Assembly: GCA_014238125.1 (NCBI GenBank) | Contig: JABABS010000060.1 | Location: 1-35,404 of the forward strand | Direction of reading: 5' to 3' | Source: Phycisphaerales bacterium | GTDB taxonomy: Bacteria > Planctomycetota > Phycisphaerae > Phycisphaerales > SM1A02 | DNA length: 35,404 nt | In this document: positions 26,118 through 33,561 of the stretch, one piece after another | How the letters are laid out: the number at the start of each line of letters is the position of its first letter | How positions within the stretch are numbered: the stretch's first letter is position 1 | The notes under the pieces: generated by a model | The model's input: only the letters and a program-made list of their open reading frames with translations | Databases searched by the model: none | What the model was told of the DNA's origin: nothing | Translations under genes and position numbers: made by a program

Positions 26118-26627
26118 ATGTCGACTATTGCTTTGATTGGATATAGAGGAACGGGAAAGAGTACGCTTGGGAAGTGGCTCGCAGAAGAACTTGAGATCCC
26201 CTTTGTTGACACTGACGAAAAGGTGTTGGAATATCTTGGCATGAAAACCGTGAAAGAGGTTTGGGCTTCGATCTCTGAAGAAGGGTGGCGAGCAGCTGAG
26301 CGTACGGTGATTCCTCCGTTGCTTGATTTGGACTGTGTCGTGGCACTTGGCGGGGGGGCACCGATGGTAGAAATAATTAGTAAACGGTTGTTGACTGTGC
26401 CTCTGGTGATTCATCTTTGGGCGAGTTCGTCAGTGATTACAAGCCGTCTCTCAAGTGATAATGACCGCCCTGAGCTTTCTGGTGGAGATATTGAGGTTAT
26501 GTACAAACGGTTGCCAGAGTACGCGATGCTCGCAACGTGCGGTGTTGAAACTTCCGGCGATCTTGAGTCAACGAAAGCGGACCTCCTAAAAACGGCCCGC
26601 GGCCAAGTTGACCATAGGTCAAGTTGA
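26118..26627 (+). CDS. aroK: Shikimate kinase
   Basis: 169 residues, the usual length. P-loop GYRGTGKST (residues 8-16), PFVDTDEKV (substrate-binding Asp), GWRAAERTVIPP, the VALGGGAP glycine loop and DNDRPEL lid Arg are all family features. It phosphorylates shikimate in aromatic amino-acid synthesis. A frame from 26010 exists, but ATG 26118 begins just before the P-loop as in other shikimate kinases. The last residues (GQVDHRSS) and the TGA stop lie within two tandem palindromes, so the C end may have been reshaped by the repeat. Confidence 0.94.
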   Translation: MSTIALIGYRGTGKSTLGKWLAEELEIPFVDTDEKVLEYLGMKTVKEVWASISEEGWRAAERTVIPPLLDLDCVVALGGGAPMVEIISKRLLTVPLVIHLWASSSVITSRLSSDNDRPELSGGDIEVMYKRLPEYAMLATCGVETSGDLESTKADLLKTARGQVDHRSS

Positions 26628-26638
26628 CCACTGGTCAA
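26608..26638. repeat. Two tandem palindromes at the aroK stop codon
   Basis: TTGACC-ATA-GGTCAA (26608-26622) and TTGACC-ACT-GGTCAA (26624-26638), 16 bases apart. The aroK TGA (26625-26627) is inside the second. The second runs into the A-tract that is the T-tract of the rpmH terminator. Confidence 0.85.
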
Positions 26639-26665
26639 AAAAAAGGCTCGCCACAGGCGAGCCTT
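26637..26665 (-). terminator. Intrinsic terminator of rpmH
   Basis: Perfect ten-pair stem on the minus strand: AAGGCTCGCC (26665-26656), loop TGT, GGCGAGCCTT (26652-26643), continuing into eight T (26644-26637). Confidence 0.85.
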
Positions 26666-26690
26666 GGGGATATTTACTTTGGAGCGAGAA

Positions 26691-26825
26691 TTAGCTTACT
26701 TTGCGACCAACCCGACGTTGGCGCGAGATGATCTTGCGACCGTTCTTGGTTTTCATGCGTGCGCGAAATCCAATAGATCGAGCTCGTTTTATATTACTTG
26801 TACGTCTTGGATAATGAACAGCCAT
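26691..26825 (-). CDS. rpmH: 50S ribosomal protein L34
   Basis: 44 residues: [19 protein letters not shown] then [14 protein letters not shown] and [11 protein letters not shown]. The GFRARM-x-T-x-x-GR core and basic composition are diagnostic of L34, a small protein of the large ribosomal subunit. GAGGA lies 7 bases before the ATG. It has its own promoter and terminator and is monocistronic. The usual neighbours rnpA, yidC and dnaA are not in the window; it stands between aroK and rnc instead. Confidence 0.95.
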   Translation of the reverse strand: MAVHYPRRTSNIKRARSIGFRARMKTKNGRKIISRQRRVGRKVS

Positions 26826-26851
26826 GGGTAGATCCTCTAGTCGAGCCGAGT

Positions 26852-26880
26852 AATATAGCCTACAGAGAGGGTTCTAGCAA
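26852..26880 (-). promoter_or_regulatory. Promoter of rpmH
   Basis: On the minus strand TTGCTA (26880-26875), 17-base spacer, TATATT (26857-26852), 26 bases before the ATG. A regular housekeeping promoter with a leader and ribosome binding site. Confidence 0.65.
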
Positions 26881-26933
26881 GCCAATTCAACTACTACTCG
26901 TACAAAGGGCGATAGAATGCCACTAGAACAACC

Positions 26934-27665
26934 ATGGACACTGATTGGACTGAAGCTGCAGAGTCGATTGTCGGCTATAAATTCACAAACACCGCTCTTC
27001 TTGAGCAAGCGTTATCACATTCCTCTGCTGTAGATCAACGAAGTGAATCCAATGAACGCCTTGAATTCCTTGGGGATGCAGTCCTTGGTTTCGCCGTTTG
27101 CTGTGAAATTTACAACCGTTTTCCTGAATTTGAAGAAGGTGATATGACGAAGGTCAAATCATCCGTTGTCAGTAGAAAGATATGCGCAGATGTCGCTGAT
27201 GAGCTTGAAATTGCCCGCATTCTTCGAGTTGGAAAAGGGATGAACACACAAAAACAAATTCCAAGTTCTGTCACTGGCGCGGCCTACGAAGCACTCATCG
27301 GCGCGATCTTTTTAGATGGCGGTTTCGACGTAGCCAAAACTTTTGTACTCAAAACCATGAGCGAACGCATTAATGCTGCCGCTCGTTCTACACACCAAGA
27401 GAATTACAAATCAATTTTGCAACAATTTGGCCAAAAGACCGTGGGATTTGCTCCCATGTACGTCGTTCTCGATGAAAAAGGTCCCGATCATGCCAAGTGC
27501 TTTGAAATTACTGTTGATCTTAACGGACGCCGCTTTGACTCTCGTTGGGCTGCTTCTAAAAAACAAGCTGAACAACTTGCTGCACTTGCAGCGTTAGTAG
27601 AACTCGAAGTTGCTTTTGAATCAGAAGATGGTTCAGTTGAAATAAAAGAAAATTACGGCGAGTAA
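26934..27665 (+). CDS. rnc: Ribonuclease III lacking one conserved catalytic Asp
   Basis: 243 residues. Signature NERLEFLGDAVLGF (about 39-52) and a C-terminal double-stranded RNA-binding domain (about 157-226, NYKSILQQFGQ through WAASKKQAEQLAALAALVEL). It cuts double-stranded RNA in rRNA and mRNA processing. In the second acidic motif, bacterial enzymes have Asp-x-x-Glu before ALIG (E. coli D114/E117); here it reads TGAAYEALIGAIFLDGG, so the Glu is kept but the Asp is Ala. TAGAAT (26913-26918) lies 15 bases upstream. The 3' end overlaps the next minus-strand gene by 13 bases. Confidence 0.94.
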   Translation: MDTDWTEAAESIVGYKFTNTALLEQALSHSSAVDQRSESNERLEFLGDAVLGFAVCCEIYNRFPEFEEGDMTKVKSSVVSRKICADVADELEIARILRVGKGMNTQKQIPSSVTGAAYEALIGAIFLDGGFDVAKTFVLKTMSERINAAARSTHQENYKSILQQFGQKTVGFAPMYVVLDEKGPDHAKCFEITVDLNGRRFDSRWAASKKQAEQLAALAALVELEVAFESEDGSVEIKENYGE

Positions 27666-28495
27666 CCACGAAGCGGTCGAATTCTTCTCGTTCCGTTTCC
27701 GTCAGCGTCGCTAATATTCATCGCTCCCCGTTGTTCGTCATCTGCCTTAGCAGTCACAACGCTCATGCCTCTTTCATTTGCAATCGTAATTGCCCCACCA
27801 TGATTATTTGAAGTCGATGCAAGTACGACAGGGACGCCCCGAGCATTCATTAAGTTCATGGTCCCACCTTCGCTAGTTGCAGCAAGCATGACGACGCGTT
27901 TGCCTTCTACAGTTTTTAACACAATTGCACCGCCAACTCCCGGAATTGTACGTGCATCAAAAACAAGATTCCCTGCATGATCGACAAGTTGCATTCGCCC
28001 ATCACCGGCATCATCACTTGCAATTGCAAAAACAGGTACGCCTGCATCGTTATTTACTGCAAGTGATGAACCAAGTACCATCGCACCAGAAGAAACGATA
28101 GTGTTTTCTAAACCTTCTTTATTCCAAAGCGAAAATACACCGCCGTCGTCACCAGACCACAGTCCTGCTACGCTCGTTCCTTCTCTATTCCAGACCGCCA
28201 TGTCGCCGCCGCTTGCGTTTGTGCCTAACCGAAGAAGGTTCGTGCCATTTGATGAGTACAAGTCAATTTGCCCGCCAGTTTCACTTTGCGAAAGTGAGAG
28301 AGCGACTTGTCCCTCATCAGTAATCACATCAAGTTTACGAACAACGAGATGGTCAATCACAGTTGGGCCAACAGCATCTGCAGCAAACAAACCAGCACAT
28401 ATGAGGAGTCCAAGCGTAGCCCCTCGCCATCTTCGAGTCGAGCGCTTCATTGCAGTGAGTTCTTGTTCTAGTTTGTCTAGTCGTTCATTTTTCAT
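27653..28495 (-). CDS. Membrane-anchored beta-repeat protein, unknown
   Basis: 280 residues. An N-terminal coiled-coil-like start (MKNERLDKLEQELTAMKRST), one membrane segment (about 25-43, GATLGLLICAGLFAADAVG), then about nine repeats of 23-26 residues with the pattern GG-x-hydrophobic-x-L-x-N-x-x-G-x-x-V, e.g. GGDMAVWNREGTSVAGLWSG and GGTMNLMNARGVPVVLASTS. Such repeats suggest a beta-helix or beta-roll outside the membrane. No family recognised. ATG 28495 has AAGGA 9 bases upstream. It diverges from the ECF sigma gene. Confidence 0.75.
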   Translation of the reverse strand: MKNERLDKLEQELTAMKRSTRRWRGATLGLLICAGLFAADAVGPTVIDHLVVRKLDVITDEGQVALSLSQSETGGQIDLYSSNGTNLLRLGTNASGGDMAVWNREGTSVAGLWSGDDGGVFSLWNKEGLENTIVSSGAMVLGSSLAVNNDAGVPVFAIASDDAGDGRMQLVDHAGNLVFDARTIPGVGGAIVLKTVEGKRVVMLAATSEGGTMNLMNARGVPVVLASTSNNHGGAITIANERGMSVVTAKADDEQRGAMNISDADGNGTRRIRPLRGYSP

Positions 28496-28541
28496 GGTAT
28501 TTGTTCCTTGATTGTTGTATCGTACTTTGACGAGCCAAACA

Positions 28542-28555
28542 TACAATGAATTGTA
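28542..28555. promoter_or_regulatory. Palindrome between the repeat-protein and sigma genes
   Basis: TACAAT-GA-ATTGTA, a perfect inverted repeat midway in the 83-base divergent gap. It fits an operator or two face-to-face -10 boxes. Confidence 0.45.
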
Positions 28556-28566
28556 CAGAATAACAG

Positions 28567-28572
28567 TATGAT
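28567..28572 (+). promoter_or_regulatory. -10-like box of the ECF sigma gene
   Basis: TATGAT, 6 bases before ATG 28579, with no ribosome binding site: a leaderless arrangement. Confidence 0.4.
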
Positions 28573-28578
28573 GAAATC

Positions 28579-29166
28579 ATGGCAGATAAGGAACATGTGA
28601 CTCTATTGCTCGATGCAGTTGCCAAAGGAAATGATAATGCAGCTGCTGAACTCTGGAATGCAGTGCACTGCGAAGTGCATCAAATGGCAACAAGTAGATT
28701 ATTTCGAGAACGACAAACAGCAAGTTTGCAACCCACAATGGTTGTCAATGAAATCTACATGCGGATTTGGCCAAAAGACAAAGAATCGCCTAATTTTCAA
28801 AATCGTCGCCACTTTTTCGGTTCGATCTCGCGTGTGATGGAACAATTTTTAATTGATTATGCAAGAACCCGAAATCGAATCAAACGTGGGGGAGGCCGAG
28901 TAAAAGTATCTTTAACACTTGCAGAGGGCGAACTCAACCAGCTTGAATCTGTAGATACAGAATCTATTGAAATACTCGTCGAGTCAATTCGAAAATTAGC
29001 TCTTGATTTACCACAAGCAGCCGATGTTGTGCGACTTCGTTACATTTCAGGTCTTACGATTGATCAAGTTGCAGACGCACTTGAAATTGATCGAAAAGCA
29101 GTTATTAAAGATTGGGAATACGCTCGGGCATGGCTTAAACGCGAATTAACACGTCAATTGAAATAA
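28579..29166 (+). CDS. ECF sigma factor, TIGR02999-like
   Basis: 195 residues. Region 2: LWNAVHCEVHQMATSRLFRE, LQPTMVVNEIYMRIW, NRRHFFGSISRVMEQFLIDY and the basic RTRNRIKRGGGRV; region 4: ADVVRLRYISGLTIDQVADA with a helix-turn-helix end (LEIDRKAVIKDWEYARAWLK). This LQPT/HFF/KRGGG pattern is the planctomycete-expanded TIGR02999 group, often found beside Ser/Thr kinase genes and thought to act without a classical anti-sigma factor. Here the kinase gene lies 4.4 kb downstream on the same strand after two exported-protein genes. No anti-sigma gene is visible. Confidence 0.93.
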   Translation: MADKEHVTLLLDAVAKGNDNAAAELWNAVHCEVHQMATSRLFRERQTASLQPTMVVNEIYMRIWPKDKESPNFQNRRHFFGSISRVMEQFLIDYARTRNRIKRGGGRVKVSLTLAEGELNQLESVDTESIEILVESIRKLALDLPQAADVVRLRYISGLTIDQVADALEIDRKAVIKDWEYARAWLKRELTRQLK

Positions 29167-29251
29167 AACACTTTTTTCTTTGAAATTAATTTGTGGGCGG
29201 ACATGTAAGACGCATGGATTTATACACACACTTTTTTGAAAGGAAGTACAA

Positions 29252-30370
29252 ATGAAACATGCACTCAAAGCCCTACTCTCAATCACAGTATGTAGTCAAG
29301 CATTGGCTGACACGTGGACAGTCGACGTAAATGGCACAGCAGACTTTGTGACAATTCAAGAAGCAATAGACGTTGCTTCAGATTATGACCAAATTTTTGT
29401 CATGCCCGGAACGTACACAGGAAACGCAGATGCTGTTGTAAACTTTTATGGCAAAGCCATTTGGCTTTCATCTACCCAAGGTGCTGATCTCACGGTGATC
29501 GATGGAGAAGGTCAAAGGCGTGGAGTTTTGTGTAATTCAGGGGAAACGAACGATACAAGGCTAGAGGGCTTTACAATTACACGCGGAAAAGAATACGACG
29601 GTGGTGGGATGTATTTGTATCTTTCATCGGCAATGGTTATTTCTTGTAAATTTGTGCAAAACACACAATCAACATTAGGCTCTGGTGTTTGTTGTCTGGG
29701 CGGATATTTGATATTGAGTGATTGCGAATTCGAGAATAATGAATCGTACACAATGGGTGGTGCTTTGGTTCAGAGTGGGGGTGGAATCCAAATTGCATAT
29801 TGTTCTTTTCTCAATAACACCTCACATGATGCTGGCGCTGTGTATCTCACAGGGACTGATGCGACTGTAAGGAATTGCATGTTCGAATCTAACGTAGCAG
29901 AAGTTGTATCTGGTGTTGGTGGAGCAATGAAAATTAGATCAACTGAAGGGATCCTAAAATCAAGCACTTTTCAAGAAAATATGGCAGCGTATGGTGGAGC
30001 AATTTATTATGAAAATGCCACAATGACTATGCGTCACTTGCTCATTCAAAATAACGAAGCAACATCTCTCGGTGGTGGGATTGAAACACTTGGGACATTG
30101 CCTGAAATCAGCTTTTCTGAAATATGTGGAAATAGTATGGATAAAATTAACGGTGGTTGGACAGATGGTGGTGGGAACGCAATTGCCGATCAATGTACCT
30201 TGCCGTGCTCAGCAGATCTCAATGGTGATAACTCTGTTGATATTGTCGACCTCCTCGAAGTTTTGGCAGCGTGGAATATGACAAATTCATCATCAGATAT
30301 CAATACAGACGGCATCGTTAATGTTTTAGACTTACTTGAACTTATAGCAGCATGGGGGCCGTGTCCTTAA
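29252..30370 (+). CDS. Exported beta-helix protein with dockerin-like C-terminal repeats
   Basis: 372 residues. Signal peptide (about 1-19), N-terminal pectate-lyase-like entry (TIQEAIDVASDYDQIFVMPG, about 33-52), right-handed beta-helix coils (about 105-300) with GGG/N-rich turns, and two Ca-binding dockerin-like loops near the C end (ADLNGDNSVDIVDLLEVLAAW and DINTDGIVNVLDLLELIAAW), finishing WGPCP. Probably secreted or surface-bound; no catalytic residues recognised. Closely related in layout to the next gene. AGGAAG precedes the ATG. The 85-base gap to the sigma gene holds no clear promoter. Confidence 0.85.
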   Translation: MKHALKALLSITVCSQALADTWTVDVNGTADFVTIQEAIDVASDYDQIFVMPGTYTGNADAVVNFYGKAIWLSSTQGADLTVIDGEGQRRGVLCNSGETNDTRLEGFTITRGKEYDGGGMYLYLSSAMVISCKFVQNTQSTLGSGVCCLGGYLILSDCEFENNESYTMGGALVQSGGGIQIAYCSFLNNTSHDAGAVYLTGTDATVRNCMFESNVAEVVSGVGGAMKIRSTEGILKSSTFQENMAAYGGAIYYENATMTMRHLLIQNNEATSLGGGIETLGTLPEISFSEICGNSMDKINGGWTDGGGNAIADQCTLPCSADLNGDNSVDIVDLLEVLAAWNMTNSSSDINTDGIVNVLDLLELIAAWGPCP

Positions 30371-30414
30371 TTGGGCTATAAACGAAGCTAACGTTCAAAA
30401 AATCATCTTTATTC

Positions 30415-30443
30415 TTGCAAATAATAGATTTAAGTGTCATAAT
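30415..30443 (+). promoter_or_regulatory. Promoter of the large beta-helix gene
   Basis: TTGCAA (30415-30420), 17-base spacer, CATAAT (30438-30443), 37 bases before ATG 30481. The match is to the housekeeping sigma type. Confidence 0.6.
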
Positions 30444-30480
30444 CGAATGTCGTAGAGGCCGCATCATTGGAGGTAGGATC

Positions 30481-33400
30481 ATGTTGAAAATTCAATTATT
30501 CTTAATACTCATTCTTTCGATGAGCACACACTCTTTCGCAACGACTTGGACTGTGGATGATGACGGTGTTGATTTTCCTGATGCCGACTTCGATAACATA
30601 CAAGACGCAATTGATGTTGCCGTTGATGGTGACATTGTCAATGTGTACCCCGGAACATATACGAGTATCGACACCCAAGTTGTGAACATGTTGGGAAAAG
30701 AAATTTTTTTGCAGAGTGTCACTGACGCCAGTGAGACAATCATTGATGGGGAAGGAACTCGTACTGGCATCTATTGCAATAGTGGTGAAACTCTCAAGAC
30801 GGTAATTTCTCGTTTCACAATTACCAACTGCACTGGGAATGCAGGGGGTGGCGTGTATTGCTGGCAAGCTGACCCAATTATAAGTGAATGTGTTTTCTAT
30901 GGTAACCAGGCCTCTAACGGCGGCGGGATTTCTTGTGGGCTCTCTAACCCTCAAATTTCATCTTGTTCGTTTGTCGGAAACACCGCCTCCGATTATGGTG
31001 GAGGGATCCATTGCTACAGTAGTTCACCTGCACTATCAAACTGTTCGTTTGAATATAACACGGCAACCAGGGGGGCTGGGATTTTCTGTTCTTTGAGTAA
31101 CCCAGCATTAGTGGATTGTTATTTTCTATCCAATTCCGCAAGCCATAGTGGCGGTGGTGTGGCGTGTAATCAGTTAAGTGACGCATCATTGTTTTGGTGC
31201 ACATTTTCAGAAAACACTGCTCCAACTGGCGGTGGGGTGTACAACTACGATAGCGCCCCGAATCTTTATGTTTGTATATTTACTAATAATACAGGTACAA
31301 ATGGTGGTGCATTAGCTAATTACTACTCCGACATAGTTCTCACAGGCTGCAACTTCACAGGCAACGAAGCAACTGGTCCTGGGGGTGGAGTGTTTAATGA
31401 CAACAGCGCTGCAACCGTAATAACGTGTTTGTTTCAAGAGAACGCATCCGATATAGGAGGCGGAATATATAATAGTAACAGTATTGTGGATGTTTCAGAT
31501 TCCACTTTTGAAAGCAATTCCGCAACTACATTGGATCTCTTTTCTGGCGGAGGCGGGTTGCACAATTTTCTAAGTGCGATTTCAATGACCTCCTGTACAT
31601 TTAACAACAATCAAGCGCAGTCTGGTGGAGCCGTTGAATGTTTCTTTGCAAATGCTTCAATACAAAATTCAATCTTCACGAATAATGTTGCTCAAGTCAG
31701 AGGCGGTGGTTTTGTATGTACCATTAGTGATGTGGATCTCGTCGACACTGTCTTAGAAAATAATATTGCAGCTGAAGGGGATGGGTTCTATGTCGGCGGT
31801 CAAACTACACTCAACTTTGAAGGCACAAACAGTACTGACGGAATTTATCCATTTCAGCATGTAAATTCAAATTCTCGCCTTGAATTTAATACTGACGCAT
31901 ATTGTTATGTCACGAGTAATGTAACGACGCCATATGGCGGTTCTACTCATTTTGATATCAACAATCTCGTCGCCGACGAAACATTGAAAGTAGGCGGAGA
32001 AATTAATCGCGGTGGAGCACTTGGTGTCACCAACGATTCAAATTCATTGTTTGCTGCAAATGTTGGCGTCATTGTCCCACTTGTGCAAGCATCTACACTC
32101 ACTGGTTCATTTAGCAGCGTCACATTGCCAGCAATGCCAGATGGTCTTGGGTTGCAACTTATCGAACAAGAAGCACCTCGCGGTGCAGATACTGAAATCG
32201 CCGTCGAAGTGATTGAACTTGAAGGCGCAAACTTTTCGGATCCATTTGAAGGCGATGTAGATAGCCCGCCAGTTGATATTGAATCGTTTGATGCAAACGG
32301 AGATGGTGCAGATGAGTTGGTAGTTCTCTATGGCGGCTCTCCTGGTTCAGTCGTTATCTATTCCGTTTCAGAGGATACTTCGCCAACAGAAATAGTCGGA
32401 TTCGCGGCATCTGTAGGAAATGAACCAGTGGATCTTGATGTTGGGGACCTAGACGGAGATGGCTTAGATGACGTGATTGTTTCTAATGGTGATAGTAATA
32501 CTCTCAGTGTTTTAACTACAAACCTTGCAGGTGATGGCACGCTTACGTTTAATGCAGAAATAATAATCCCACTTGGTGCTGCTTCTACATGCGTAGCAAT
32601 TATTGATTGGGATGACAATGCTGACCTTGATGTAGTAGCAGGTATTGATACGGCCGATTCCAGTCTTGAAGATGGATATCAAGTGATTCTTGATGTTGCA
32701 GGTGCATCAAGTAGCGGTCCTTGGATTCAAATTCCTAAATATTTACTTGTGGATGTGCTTGTACCCAACCCGCCGACATGTGTTGATGGACGGCCACAAG
32801 TGGGACCTTGGGGTTTTGTTGGCGGAACGCAATATGGTCTTATACATCGCGTAGACACGGCAGAGACCTTGCATGATGTTGGCGAAGTCGGTGCGGCTGT
32901 TGTAACGATCGAGTTGGTCGAACTCGATGCTTCGCCTGGCGATGATCAGATTGATTTGATGGCTTCATCGACTGAGGCTCAGTTGGTATATCTATTTCAA
33001 GGTAACGCAGATGAGGCAGACGACTTTGAAGAGATGATTCCAATCGCAGTTTCAGAACCAGTTGTAGATGTTGTTGCAATCGATGCTGACTTTGACGGTG
33101 ATATGGATATCGTGCTTAGTGCACCGGAATCAACCACGCCACTTGTTTTACTTCGCAATGATAGTTCAAGTGCACGGATCATTGGTTCTTTAACTGGGCT
33201 CACGTGGTCTAGACAAAACATGAATGCTGGCACAGCACTTGGTCCAATTACAAGCGGTGGACTTAATGGAAAAAATGAAGATGACGATTGGCTTGGTGGT
33301 GGTGGAAAGCAAGCAGCTGTACGTGGTGACGTGGGCTCTTTAGAACAAACGAATTTGCTTGGACCAGCCGTCGTCTGCGATGCAGATATAAATTATGATG

Positions 33401-33540
33401 GGGTTGTAGCTATTGAAGATTTGCTTATGGTCATCGATCAATTCGGAGCGAATGATCCAACTGCTGATATCAACGGTGATGGGATCGTTGATATAAGCGA
33501 TTTGTTAGAAGTTGTCGGTTCGTGGGGTCCTTGCCTATAA
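30481..33540 (+). CDS. Large exported beta-helix protein with FG-GAP-like and dockerin-like domains
   Basis: 1019 residues. Signal peptide (about 1-21), N-terminal IQDAIDVAVDGDIVNVYPGTY entry like its neighbour (about 38-58), then about a dozen repeats of about 23 residues (about 119-440) of the form GGGI-x-C...P-x-I-x-x-C-x-F-x-x-N-x-A, similar to chlamydial Pmp (POMP) repeats. After a linker come VCBS/FG-GAP-type Ca loops (DANGDGADELVVLYGG, about 601; DLDGDGLDDVIVSNGD, about 657; DADFDGDMDIVLS, about 869), then dockerin-like loops (about 967-1019) ending WGPCL. GGAGG 7 bases before the ATG fixes the start. Likely a surface adhesin or matrix protein. Confidence 0.88.
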   Translation: MLKIQLFLILILSMSTHSFATTWTVDDDGVDFPDADFDNIQDAIDVAVDGDIVNVYPGTYTSIDTQVVNMLGKEIFLQSVTDASETIIDGEGTRTGIYCNSGETLKTVISRFTITNCTGNAGGGVYCWQADPIISECVFYGNQASNGGGISCGLSNPQISSCSFVGNTASDYGGGIHCYSSSPALSNCSFEYNTATRGAGIFCSLSNPALVDCYFLSNSASHSGGGVACNQLSDASLFWCTFSENTAPTGGGVYNYDSAPNLYVCIFTNNTGTNGGALANYYSDIVLTGCNFTGNEATGPGGGVFNDNSAATVITCLFQENASDIGGGIYNSNSIVDVSDSTFESNSATTLDLFSGGGGLHNFLSAISMTSCTFNNNQAQSGGAVECFFANASIQNSIFTNNVAQVRGGGFVCTISDVDLVDTVLENNIAAEGDGFYVGGQTTLNFEGTNSTDGIYPFQHVNSNSRLEFNTDAYCYVTSNVTTPYGGSTHFDINNLVADETLKVGGEINRGGALGVTNDSNSLFAANVGVIVPLVQASTLTGSFSSVTLPAMPDGLGLQLIEQEAPRGADTEIAVEVIELEGANFSDPFEGDVDSPPVDIESFDANGDGADELVVLYGGSPGSVVIYSVSEDTSPTEIVGFAASVGNEPVDLDVGDLDGDGLDDVIVSNGDSNTLSVLTTNLAGDGTLTFNAEIIIPLGAASTCVAIIDWDDNADLDVVAGIDTADSSLEDGYQVILDVAGASSSGPWIQIPKYLLVDVLVPNPPTCVDGRPQVGPWGFVGGTQYGLIHRVDTAETLHDVGEVGAAVVTIELVELDASPGDDQIDLMASSTEAQLVYLFQGNADEADDFEEMIPIAVSEPVVDVVAIDADFDGDMDIVLSAPESTTPLVLLRNDSSSARIIGSLTGLTWSRQNMNAGTALGPITSGGLNGKNEDDDWLGGGGKQAAVRGDVGSLEQTNLLGPAVVCDADINYDGVVAIEDLLMVIDQFGANDPTADINGDGIVDISDLLEVVGSWGPCL

Positions 33541-33561
33541 TGCAATATAAAGGCATATACA

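Noticed and set aside
26917-26933. ATG 26917 as the rnc start
   Set aside because: It is out of frame with rnc (17 bases upstream).
29167-30480. Shared ECF-type promoter before the two beta-helix genes
   Set aside because: GTAAGACGCAT and GTAGAGGCCGCAT look alike, but spacing to the starts and -35 parts do not match; too weak to claim.
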